In this document: positions 9,588 through 17,594 of the stretch, piece by piece
Layout: every line of letters starts with the position of its first letter
How positions within the stretch are numbered: position 1 is the first letter of the stretch
Origin: JBEHWX01 sp048498995
GTDB lineage: Bacteria > Bacteroidota > Ignavibacteria > OLB7
Direction: 5' to 3'
Length of the DNA stretch: 36,890 nt
Assembly: GCA_048498995.1 (NCBI GenBank)
Contig: JBEHWX010000059.1
Coordinates: 1-36,890, forward strand
Notes under the pieces: model-generated
The model's input: the letters and a program-made list of their open reading frames with translations, nothing else
Told to the model about the DNA's origin: nothing
Databases searched by the model: none
Position numbers and translations under genes: made by a program

Positions 9588-9830
9588 GCGCCAATGCTCC
9601 CTCGTCCGAACCTCGCGAAACCGCGTCTCCTCGCCGTCCCGGCCGATCCCATGTCGATCGGTCCGGTTCGTGCATTCCGGCCATCGCCGTTGCCGCGCCG
9701 TCGGCATCCGATGGTGCATCGTCGATCGGGACGGATCTTCCGACTCCCCGCCCGCGCTCGGAGCGATCAGGGAGGGGACGGACGCGGACGAGGCTCGAGG
9801 CGATTCGGTCTCGGAGCGACCTGGCGATCG

Positions 9831-12650
9831 ATGATGATGGCGGCCGTGGCGGCTCTGCTCATGGCCGCGGCGCCCCTTGCCGCGCAGATGCCGGCGCACG
9901 ACACGCTCGTGCCGATCAAGCGGATGTTCGGCGTCGGCGACAACGAGTTCTATATCGGCGCGTGGTGTTTCATGCACCCGGCCAACGCCGTCTCCTGGTC
10001 CGGCGCGTTGTTCGTCAACGAGGCCACCGGCATGGACAGCCTCTGGAAATTCGCGGGGGAGATGGGCTTCAACATCCTCCGCCCGCAGCTCCACGGCGTG
10101 GTCCATTGGATCGACGAGCTGGCCGAGAGCCACCGCTTCGACATCCCCGGACGCGACTTCCGTTTCTACGTCCACCCCGATCAATATTCCCGCTTCGATT
10201 TCTACGGCGTCGGCTTCGGCCGCGAGATCCGCTTCTTCCCGTTCGACAGCGCGCAGTCGCCCTACTACCCGGCCCTCTTCATGCGGCACGATGGGGAGTC
10301 CCACTACAATCCGGTCGAGCGTGGGGCACAGGAGCGCTGGTATACACAAAGCACGGCGCGGCCGGGAGATACCGTCGCCTCCGACATACGCTTCAACGTC
10401 GGGACCTGCGAGACGGAGAACCGCCACGAGTTTCTCACCGAGCACACGATCGGCGGCCGGATCGCCGGCACCATCTCGATCGGCGTGTCGGCGCATCTGG
10501 TGACCGACCGGATCGTGATGCCGGACACCGCGCCGATCCTCTCGATCCAGCTCTGGCACGTGATCGACAAGGGGAAGTGGTATGCGGTCAAGGAGCGTGA
10601 GGGGTATGGTGGACGGCGCGCCACGCGTGACACGGCCATCCTCTGCGACACGGTGCTGGTGCGCCGGGGAGAGCTGGCCGCGGGAGACAGCGGCCTGCCG
10701 GCGAACGCGTATCGGGAGATCTGGCGACGGAAATCCCTGGTGACGCGCGAGGATGGCGGCCCCGGACCATTCCACCCGAAGCAGCCCGGCGGGAGGGATG
10801 CCATCGTGGTGATCGATGGCGAGGGCTCGCTCGACATCGACCTGCGCGTGGTCTGGCTCGGACCGGAGGGGGTGGCGCTCCGGAGCGTGATGCTGCGCGA
10901 CTCGCTTGCCGAGCTGATTCTGGGAGAGACGATGCTCAGCCGGAACTTCCGGCGCGAGCTTCGTTCCAGCACGCTCCGGCTGCTGCGCGGACCCGACACC
11001 GTTGCCGGTCCCCGGCGCAAGCGGATCATCGGGGTGCTCAGCGGCATCGAGCAGCAGCGGATGAATTACGCCGGGTTCGTCGGCATTTCGGAATTCCTCC
11101 GGAAGAACTTCAACTGGCACGGCGACAGCCTTTCGGCGCACACCGAGGACGCGGCGACCTTTCACTTCCATCACCTGGCGCGTCCGGACGGCGCGTTTCC
11201 GGAGATCGGGATCGGCATCGAGGTCGGGGTGGAGGGGGCGCTCGAGCTGCCGTACGAGCTGGCGCCGCAGATCGCCGAGCACAACGGCGCGCGCTTCCGC
11301 GAGGCATACACGCGTCGCACTCCGACACTTCTCGTGCCGAGGCCGGATGCGATCGAGCGCTATGAGGACATGATGCAGCGCGGCACGTTCACACGCTTCG
11401 TTCCCGGCGTCAACTGCTACCCCTATCACACCGGCACCGCGCACCGACTCGGCATGGCCGCCGAGGTGAGCCGACGCACCGGGCGCCGTATGATCCCGGT
11501 GGTCTTCTGCATGGGGGGTGGCATCGAGCGGGCGCTCGACGTACAGGGAAATCTGGAGACATTTCTCTCCCGGATTCCGGAGGGGAGCGAGCTGCGCGCG
11601 GTGGTGATGATGGGGCTCTGCTATGGCGCGCACGGCATTCTCTGGACGCAGCTCGGCAGCGACATGAACCTCCTGAGGCCGCTGGCCGGGCGCCCGGACC
11701 TCTGGATCGGCGGCACCGATTCCTGGGGCGCCGGCGGGCCCCGCCTGGGAGATACGCTCGTCGATCTGGCCGACACGCTCCGCCTCACCGGCACGGCGGA
11801 CACGATAACGCGCGCGGCGATCCCGAACGTCTGGATCGGGCATCGCTCGCGGACGCGCGAGATCCGGGAGCTGAACCGCTGGCTGGCCGCGATCGGCCCG
11901 GAGCTGACGCGGCTCCGCTGGCGCGATTCCTACTCGATCTACTATACGACACCCACTCCCGGCCTCCGCCGCGATACCGGTCACCGGCCGATTGCGCCTG
12001 GGGAGATCGTGACCGGCGTGCACGCGCGCGCGCTCCACGCGGCCTGGCCCGCGAGTGTTGCCGACGATCCGCTCCACCGGACGTTCGTCGAGCTCGGGCT
12101 CTTCGAGCCGCTGCCGGGGTTCCGCGGCGCGCTGCGCGATTCGATGAACGATACGCTCCACCTCTTCCTGGTGAACCGCCGCACCTTCGAGCGTCCGATC
12201 GACGTGGACCCGGGCTCGGCGCGGGGGCGGCTGATGGACACGCTCGCCGAGTCGCGGCGGATCACGGTCGACCTGCGGCGGCTCTTTCCCGCGAGCGTCG
12301 AGCGGTTGCGCATCCGGGAGGTGCGTCCGGATGTGGCGCCGATCCCGCTTGCCGGCGTGCGCGTGGGGCTCGATACCGTGATCGCCGATGGCGGGAGCTT
12401 CTCGATCGACCTGCGACCGGGCGGCGGCGCGCTGATCGAGATCACCCGGCTCCCGGTCGAGCTGTTCGGCGAGATGCTGGTGGCGCATGGAAGCATCGCG
12501 ACGCCGACAGTGATTCCGGTGAGCGGCTCGCACGATCTCCGCGAGCTGGCGTTCCCCGCCGCGCCGATCGATCCGCTCCGCGAGCTTCGTCCGCTGGCGC
12601 GACCGGCGCTGGGTCCGCGTTCCGTGATCACCACCCATCGGCTTCCGTAA
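9831..12650 (+). CDS. Large secreted protein of unknown function
   Basis: About 939 residues; I do not recognise a family. From the ATG at 9831 it opens with a signal peptide (MMMAAVAALLMAAAPLAAQ, cleavage near LAA-Q), so it is exported. The body is rich in Trp, Tyr and His in its first 250 residues (EFYIGAWCFMHPANAVSW; HGVVHWIDELAES) and looks like mixed alpha/beta with long strands. The sequence TPTPGLRRDTGHRPIAPGE falls near residue 706. No T9SS tail is visible at the C terminus. The frame continues upstream to an ATG at 9594 that sits six bases after a promoter, so a longer, leaderless form (1018 residues) is possible. The extra 79 residues are Arg/Pro-rich and would bury the signal peptide, so the shorter start is preferred. 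Confidence 0.75.
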   Translation: MMMAAVAALLMAAAPLAAQMPAHDTLVPIKRMFGVGDNEFYIGAWCFMHPANAVSWSGALFVNEATGMDSLWKFAGEMGFNILRPQLHGVVHWIDELAESHRFDIPGRDFRFYVHPDQYSRFDFYGVGFGREIRFFPFDSAQSPYYPALFMRHDGESHYNPVERGAQERWYTQSTARPGDTVASDIRFNVGTCETENRHEFLTEHTIGGRIAGTISIGVSAHLVTDRIVMPDTAPILSIQLWHVIDKGKWYAVKEREGYGGRRATRDTAILCDTVLVRRGELAAGDSGLPANAYREIWRRKSLVTREDGGPGPFHPKQPGGRDAIVVIDGEGSLDIDLRVVWLGPEGVALRSVMLRDSLAELILGETMLSRNFRRELRSSTLRLLRGPDTVAGPRRKRIIGVLSGIEQQRMNYAGFVGISEFLRKNFNWHGDSLSAHTEDAATFHFHHLARPDGAFPEIGIGIEVGVEGALELPYELAPQIAEHNGARFREAYTRRTPTLLVPRPDAIERYEDMMQRGTFTRFVPGVNCYPYHTGTAHRLGMAAEVSRRTGRRMIPVVFCMGGGIERALDVQGNLETFLSRIPEGSELRAVVMMGLCYGAHGILWTQLGSDMNLLRPLAGRPDLWIGGTDSWGAGGPRLGDTLVDLADTLRLTGTADTITRAAIPNVWIGHRSRTREIRELNRWLAAIGPELTRLRWRDSYSIYYTTPTPGLRRDTGHRPIAPGEIVTGVHARALHAAWPASVADDPLHRTFVELGLFEPLPGFRGALRDSMNDTLHLFLVNRRTFERPIDVDPGSARGRLMDTLAESRRITVDLRRLFPASVERLRIREVRPDVAPIPLAGVRVGLDTVIADGGSFSIDLRPGGGALIEITRLPVELFGEMLVAHGSIATPTVIPVSGSHDLRELAFPAAPIDPLRELRPLARPALGPRSVITTHRLP

Positions 12651-12766
12651 GTACCATCGAATCGTGGTTGCCCAGGCAATCGCGACACCCATCGTCGGCA
12701 TGCGTCGGCGACCCGCCAGCCCGCATGGGCGCTCGATCCGTGAACGATTTTTCTTCCGCGGACATC

Positions 12767-12797
12767 TTGACACGAAGCGCGCGCATGTCTACTTTTG
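12767..12797 (+). promoter_or_regulatory. Strong promoter TTGACA-N17-TACTTTTG
   Basis: A perfect TTGACA (12767-12772), a 17-base spacer and TACTTTTG (12790-12797). This is the closest match in the window to the Bacteroidota -33/-7 consensus. It lies 43 bases before the ATG of a small membrane protein gene. Confidence 0.8.
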
Positions 12798-12839
12798 GCC
12801 GGTCCAATTCACCATCGAAACGCAACCGGAGTCATCACC

Positions 12840-12968
12840 ATGCCACGGGAAATCAAGCAGATCAATGAGATATCGGAAACCATCCACACGTTCTGGCGTC
12901 GCGTGCTGATCGTGGTCGGATTCGTCACGACCCTGAAAGTTCTGTTCATGTTCACCGCGGCGCACTGA
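12840..12968 (+). CDS. Small single-span membrane protein (42 aa)
   Basis: A 42-codon gene that I do not recognise. The product begins MPREIKQINEISETIHTFWR, an amphipathic, charged segment of about 21 residues. A hydrophobic helix follows (VLIVVGFVTTLKVLFMFTA, about 22-40), ending AAH. It should be a single-pass inner-membrane protein. Support comes from the best promoter in the window 43 bases upstream, CGGAG eight bases before the ATG, codons with the local third-position GC, and a hairpin at 13001-13039 after the stop. It lies between the large secreted protein and the Bet gene. Function unknown; small regulatory membrane peptides and toxin-like peptides both look like this. Confidence 0.72.
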   Translation: MPREIKQINEISETIHTFWRRVLIVVGFVTTLKVLFMFTAAH

Positions 12969-13000
12969 GGGGGCGGCGCCGTGATGGGTAGCCCGGAGTG

Positions 13001-13039
13001 GGACGGAAAGGGAGCTCCCGGCGATCTCCCGATCCGTCC
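13001..13039 (+). terminator. Two-step hairpin after the small membrane protein gene
   Basis: GGACGGA (13001-13007) pairs with TCCGTCC (13033-13039), and inside it GGGAG (13010-13014) pairs with CTCCC (13026-13030). It begins 33 bases after the stop codon. No T-tract follows. Confidence 0.5.
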
Positions 13040-13132
13040 CCCGCGGGCGTGAAGGGCCGAGGCGAGGACGATCGACGGCGGATGCCCGGCGCGCTCCGGA
13101 TCCGAAGGAGTGCATCTGAGCGGGTGCTTCCG

Positions 13133-13140
13133 TACTTTCG
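13133..13140 (+). promoter_or_regulatory. -7 promoter element TACTTTCG for the Bet gene
   Basis: TACTTTCG lies 33 bases before the ATG at 13173 and matches the window's -7 consensus. The -33 region has no TTG. Confidence 0.5.
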
Positions 13141-13172
13141 TCGCGGGCCGGAGGCGAAGGATTCAACGAACC

Positions 13173-14312
13173 ATGACCATTCCCATGGCCGAACAGACCA
13201 CGAAGAAAGAACACCAGCAGAGCCAGTTCACGCAGGAGAAAATCGATCTGCTGAAGCGGACCGTCGCCGTCGGCGTCACCGATGACGAGCTTCTCCTGTT
13301 TCTGCACATCGCCGAGCGGACCGGGCTCGATCCGTTCGCGCGGCAGATCCACTGCGTCAAGCGGGGGAACAAGGTGATGGTGCAGACCGGCATCGACGGC
13401 TACCGCCTGATCGCCGACCGCACCGGCAAATATGCCGGCAGCGACGACTACCGCTTCGACGAGGGGCTCGACGAGTATCAGCATATCCAGCGCCACCGCG
13501 GCAACCCGGTTACCGCGACCGTCACCGTGTACAAGCTCGTCGACGGCATCCGCTGCCCGTTCACGGCCACCGTCCGCTGGGAGGAATATTATCCCGGCCG
13601 GCATCAGGGTTATATGTGGGACAAGATGCCCTACCTGATGCTCGGCAAGACCGCCGAGGCGCTGGCGCTCCGGAAGGCGTTCCCGGCCGAGCTCTCCGGA
13701 CTTTACAGCGACGAGGAGATGGCGCAGGCCGGCGAGACGATCGACGCCGAGACGCTCGCCAATGAGCTGGAGGGGAAGCAGCGCGCCAGCGGCACCGCCG
13801 CCAAGCCGGCGCGTCCGCTGGCGCCGTCGGTGCTCCGCGAGGCGATGCAGCGCGCCACCGCCGGCAAGCTCGGCAAGCCGGATGCGACGCTCCTGCGCAA
13901 GACCTCCGCCGCGCTCGGCAACCTCACCGACAATCACGGCGAGCAGCGGCGCGCCATTCTCGGCTATCTCTTCGGCGTGCGCAACGAGCGGGAGCTGTCG
14001 CAGGCGATGTGCGAGGTGATCTGCAAATGGGTCGACAGCAGAAAACGGAAGGATGGCGACTGGCGGCCACGCAAGGAATCGGCCGAGGAGGCCGCGCTGA
14101 TCCTGGAGGAGGTGACCTCGCGCGGTGATCGCGATGCCGGTCGGCATTCCGAGCCCTCCGCGCCGCTCGATGGCGCCGCGCCGACTCCGCCGATCGGACA
14201 CGCGCATCCGCTGACCGCGATCCCGGTGCCCGGGCCGGTCGGCGCGGCGACACCGCACGCGACGGCTTCACCGGCCGCGCCGCTGCCGGAGTCCGAGGCC
14301 ACCGTGGCCTGA
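13173..14312 (+). CDS. bet: Stand-alone Bet/RecT-family single-strand annealing protein
   Basis: A 379-residue protein. Roughly residues 20-200 match the phage Bet/RecT annealase family, which pairs complementary single strands in recombination. Segments seen are FTQEKIDLLKRTVAVGVTDD, LLLFLHIAERTGLDPFARQI, VQTGIDGYRLIADRTGKYAG and GKTAEALALRKAFPAELSGL. The C-terminal half is not part of the core. A second helical segment (AALGNLTDNHGEQRRAILGY to LSQAMCEVICKWVDSRKRK) is followed by a Pro/Ala-rich tail. Start at the ATG at 13173, with an ATG at 13185 as alternative. No exonuclease, integrase, SSB or phage structural gene lies nearby, which is unusual because Bet is normally encoded beside its exonuclease. 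Confidence 0.9.
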   Translation: MTIPMAEQTTKKEHQQSQFTQEKIDLLKRTVAVGVTDDELLLFLHIAERTGLDPFARQIHCVKRGNKVMVQTGIDGYRLIADRTGKYAGSDDYRFDEGLDEYQHIQRHRGNPVTATVTVYKLVDGIRCPFTATVRWEEYYPGRHQGYMWDKMPYLMLGKTAEALALRKAFPAELSGLYSDEEMAQAGETIDAETLANELEGKQRASGTAAKPARPLAPSVLREAMQRATAGKLGKPDATLLRKTSAALGNLTDNHGEQRRAILGYLFGVRNERELSQAMCEVICKWVDSRKRKDGDWRPRKESAEEAALILEEVTSRGDRDAGRHSEPSAPLDGAAPTPPIGHAHPLTAIPVPGPVGAATPHATASPAAPLPESEATVA

Positions 14313-14356
14313 GCCGCCCGCGATCCCGCGGAAGTGAACATCGATGGCGATCACGA

Positions 14357-14389
14357 GAACGGCCGCGCTCCCTGGGGAGGCGGCCGTTC
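14357..14389 (+). terminator. Hairpin after the Bet gene
   Basis: GAACGGCCGC (14357-14366) pairs perfectly with GCGGCCGTTC (14380-14389), and CTCCC (14368-14372) pairs with GGGAG (14375-14379) inside. It begins 45 bases past the stop codon; no T-tract. Confidence 0.6.
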
Positions 14390-14448
14390 GTGCTTCGATG
14401 CCGGATCGCGCTTCCGATCGTTCGAGATCGGCGCGCCATCATGCGAAC

Positions 14449-14481
14449 GGGGCCGGCATCCCTTCTGGCGATGCCGGCCCC
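14449..14481 (-). terminator. 12-bp hairpin at the end of the GND-repeat gene
   Basis: GGGGCCGGCATC (14449-14460) pairs perfectly with GATGCCGGCCCC (14470-14481) around a 9-base loop. It starts 8 bases past the minus-strand stop at 14489. With the hairpin at 14357-14389 it forms a back-to-back pair between convergent genes. Confidence 0.65.
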
Positions 14482-14488
14482 GCGTGCG

Positions 14489-17437
14489 TCATGACCGTTT
14501 CTTCTTGCCGCTCTTCTTCGTGTCCTTCTCCGCCTCGTCGGCCGGAGGAGTACGTCCGAGTGCCTTGTCCCGATCCTCGATCCACTTCTTCAGCTCCCGC
14601 TTCGAGGTGTGCTTCGGGTCGGGGATCTTGTCCAGCTCGAAGAGGACGAGGGAGTTGTTCTCGTCGGCCTTCAGATCCGCCGCGCGCCGGATCGACGCTT
14701 CGTCGTTCCACTCGAGCGCCAGGCGGACGCCGCCGGCGCGGACGCGGGGGGAGGGATCCTTCAGCAGCCCGTCGAGGATCATCTCGCGGCTCTCCTCGTT
14801 CTTGACCGAGGTGGCCAGCGCGTAGAGCAGATCGTAGGAGAAGCCCTTGCGCTCGGCCAGCAGCGCCTGCGTGTAGATGGCGCGAAGGCTGTCCGGCGTG
14901 CGCCCGCGAAGGCCGAGCTGCACCTGATAGCGGACCATCTGGTTGGGATCGTTCAGCAGCGGCATCAGCAGCGCGAAGTCGGACGTGTCGGCGATCCGGC
15001 TGAGCGCGCGCGCGGCATAACCGCGGACCAGCTCCACCGTGTCCTTGAGCGCGCGGCGCAGATACTCGCGGGCCGGGCCGGCACTCTTCAGCTTCAGGAT
15101 CGCCTCGCCGGCGGCCACCCGGATCCGCATGTCGGCCGTATCCACCAGCTTTTCGCCGAGCACCTCGGCGGCGGCCGAGTCGCGCATCTCGCCGAGCGTG
15201 AAGACCGCCATCGAAACGCGGGAGCGCTCGCCATGGCGCACGGTATCGATCAGCGGCCCCATGGCCCGCGCCCCGATCCTCGGCAGGATGGTCCCGAGCG
15301 CCAGACGCTCGCGCGGCGATTCGCTGTCGAGCTGGCCAAGGAGATAGGGGAGCGCCTCGTCGGCGCGCTCGACCATCCGCTTGCGGGCCGGCTCGACGAT
15401 ATACTGGTACTTCTGCGGCGCGGCGGAGGCCTGCGTGAAGAGCGTCTCCATGTCCTTGCCGAGCTCGGCCTCGATCTGCTCCTTCGATTTGGTCGGCTCC
15501 GCCGGCGCCTCGGGGTCGACCTCGTCCTTCGGGCGAAGCTCGGCGTCGAGGCCGGCGCCGTAGTAGTTGCCGGTCCAGACCGAGTTGTTGGCGCCGCGCG
15601 TGGTGCCGTAGAAATCCTTCCCCTGAAGGTCGAGGAAGATGCCCATCATGCCATACTCGCGGCGGATATCGCTGTAGCCGAGCGTGTTGTCCACGCGGGC
15701 GATGTAGCCGTCGTTCCCTCCGCCGTCGATGAAGACCGAGATGGCGTCGGCGTTGCCGCCGCCGAGCGAGAGGGATTCCACCACGTAGTTGTCGTTGCCG
15801 TTCTTGTCGTAGAGTCCGCCGAAACCGATGTCGTGGCCGCACCCCTGCGAAACGCCGTGCGAGACGTAGTTGTCGTCGCCGGAGCGGTCGATCAGGGTGC
15901 CGAAGGCCAGATGGATGCCGGCCCCCTGGGCATACTGATAGGCGGTATAGCTGTCGTTCCCCTTGCCGTCGGCCAGCACGCCGAAGCCGTACCAGTAGGC
16001 GGTTCCCTGTCCGAAGATGTCGCAGACGTAGGTGTCGTTGCCGGCGCTGTCGGCGATGATGCCGAAGCCTCCGGAGGCAACGTTCCGATAGCCGAAGGCG
16101 GCACCCTGGCAGAAGGTCTCGTAGTGATCGGAGTAGCGGAGGTAGTCGGTGTAGGGGGAGGCAGCCAGGTAGGTATCGTTGCCGCCATGCTCGATGATCG
16201 CGCCGATGCCGCGGGTGTAGCCGAAGCCCTGCGACTCGAAGTGGGCGGTGTAGACGTCGTTCCCCTTGCCGTCGAAGATCGCGCCGATGCCGAACAGGCC
16301 GGCTCCCTCGACGCAGGTCCCGCCGCTGTAGTGATCGCTCCCCTCGCCGTCGTAGATCACGCCGACGCCGAAGTAGCCGCAGCCGAGGGAGAAGTTCCCC
16401 GCCGTGTAATTGTCGTCCCCCTTCAGGTCGATGATCGTGGAGGCGCCGAAGAGGGTGCCGCCGAAATCGTAGTCGTTGCCGATATAGGTGTCGTTGCCGT
16501 TGAAGTCGACGATCAGCGTCGTGGTCCGCTCGGCCGCCTGGCGCTTGGTCTTCCTGGCCGGCTTGTAGATGTCGTTGCCGCCGACGTCGACGATCAGAAA
16601 GTAGTCGCCGTCGTAGATGTCGTCTCCGGGGCCGCCGAGCGCGATCCGTCCCTGCGGCGTGTTCCAGACGCGGGTCTTGAACGACTTGCCGTAGTTCTCC
16701 GCTTCCGGGGTCATCGCCCGTGCGGACTCCAGGGCAAAGAGGAAGAGTCCCACGCCGGGGCTGAGGAGGCTCTGGTATTCGAGGCCGCGCGCGTCCTTGT
16801 TGAAGAACTGCTTGGCGCGGGCCAGTCCGTAGCGCTCGGCCGCCTTCAGCTCCACGAGCGAGGCATCGGCATCCTCGGAGGATTCGAGCACGAGGCTGTC
16901 GGAGTAATCGATCAGACGCTGGAGCTGATCCGGGGTCATCGTGCCCCGGTTGCTCAGTACCTTCACGTCGGTGGCCAGCGCCAGGGAGAGGAAGCGCCGG
17001 AGGATGGTGGCCGCGCCGAAATCCATCGAGTCCAGGTTGATCTTCGAGAGGACCCGGATCTCCTGATCGTTGACCAGCGGCCGCGTCTGCGCCACCAGGT
17101 TGCCGTCGAGATCGAGCAGGCGGCTGAAGTTGGTGAAGAGCATCCCAGGCTCGTCATAGCCGGCGAAGCCGATCGTCCCGAGCGTGTCGGCCAGCGAGAA
17201 GCAGTCCAGCGGGGAGCCGAACAGGCGCTTGATCGTCGAGAGGCGATGGTAGTCGTTCGGCGTGATATCCCACCGCATCGTCAGGTCCGCCCGCGTCATG
17301 AAGATCGAGGCGAGCGCGGAATCGAGTCCCTGGAGGACATAGGGGGGAAGGCTCTGGGCGCGGGCCCCGCCGGTGGGGGCAAGCCCCATGAGCACCGCGA
17401 GCAGAGCCGGTGCGAGGAAACGTGTGATACGCTGCAT
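14489..17437 (-). CDS. Secreted GND-repeat (beta-solenoid-like) protein with C-terminal HEAT repeats
   Basis: A 982-residue exported protein. Signal peptide: MQRITRFLAPALLAVLMGLA, cleavage near ARA-Q (residue 27). A helical region follows to about residue 260. Roughly residues 265-605 then hold about 12 copies of a 26-27-residue repeat with the core D-x-x-G-N-D-x-Y, separated by Q-G-x-G-x-x-x-G-x-G segments. The cores resemble RTX/calcium-binding turns, so a calcium-stabilised beta-solenoid is likely (inference). From about 640 to 950 there are alpha-helical HEAT-like repeats (EALPYLLGQLDSESPRERLA; DPSPRVRAGGVRLALEW), ending in a Lys-rich tail. Start at the ATG at 17437, because only there does a signal peptide sit at the N terminus. 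It follows the hydrolase gene by 157 bases on the same strand. Confidence 0.85.
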   Translation of the reverse strand: MQRITRFLAPALLAVLMGLAPTGGARAQSLPPYVLQGLDSALASIFMTRADLTMRWDITPNDYHRLSTIKRLFGSPLDCFSLADTLGTIGFAGYDEPGMLFTNFSRLLDLDGNLVAQTRPLVNDQEIRVLSKINLDSMDFGAATILRRFLSLALATDVKVLSNRGTMTPDQLQRLIDYSDSLVLESSEDADASLVELKAAERYGLARAKQFFNKDARGLEYQSLLSPGVGLFLFALESARAMTPEAENYGKSFKTRVWNTPQGRIALGGPGDDIYDGDYFLIVDVGGNDIYKPARKTKRQAAERTTTLIVDFNGNDTYIGNDYDFGGTLFGASTIIDLKGDDNYTAGNFSLGCGYFGVGVIYDGEGSDHYSGGTCVEGAGLFGIGAIFDGKGNDVYTAHFESQGFGYTRGIGAIIEHGGNDTYLAASPYTDYLRYSDHYETFCQGAAFGYRNVASGGFGIIADSAGNDTYVCDIFGQGTAYWYGFGVLADGKGNDSYTAYQYAQGAGIHLAFGTLIDRSGDDNYVSHGVSQGCGHDIGFGGLYDKNGNDNYVVESLSLGGGNADAISVFIDGGGNDGYIARVDNTLGYSDIRREYGMMGIFLDLQGKDFYGTTRGANNSVWTGNYYGAGLDAELRPKDEVDPEAPAEPTKSKEQIEAELGKDMETLFTQASAAPQKYQYIVEPARKRMVERADEALPYLLGQLDSESPRERLALGTILPRIGARAMGPLIDTVRHGERSRVSMAVFTLGEMRDSAAAEVLGEKLVDTADMRIRVAAGEAILKLKSAGPAREYLRRALKDTVELVRGYAARALSRIADTSDFALLMPLLNDPNQMVRYQVQLGLRGRTPDSLRAIYTQALLAERKGFSYDLLYALATSVKNEESREMILDGLLKDPSPRVRAGGVRLALEWNDEASIRRAADLKADENNSLVLFELDKIPDPKHTSKRELKKWIEDRDKALGRTPPADEAEKDTKKSGKKKRS

Positions 17438-17594
17438 GGCGTGAGCGGAGAATGAGGAAGCAATCGAAGCGGCCGTCCCGGCCACCCTTCCGGAGGCATC
17501 GCCGGGGACGCCGGTCATGGTCCCGATGGCGTTCCCGCCGCGGGGGAGGGCATCCGGAGGAGTCGCGTGGCTCTCCTCGCGGGATATCCTGCCG

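Noticed and set aside
8145..12773. Minus-strand open frame of 1542 codons opposite the MFS and large secreted protein genes
   Set aside because: Its translation is rich in Arg, His, Asp and Glu without domain features and mirrors third-position GC bias of the plus-strand genes, which have clear signal peptide, membrane helices and promoters.
14609..17455. Plus-strand open frame of 948 codons opposite the GND-repeat gene
   Set aside because: Low-complexity antisense shadow; the minus-strand frame has a signal peptide, regular repeats and HEAT motifs.
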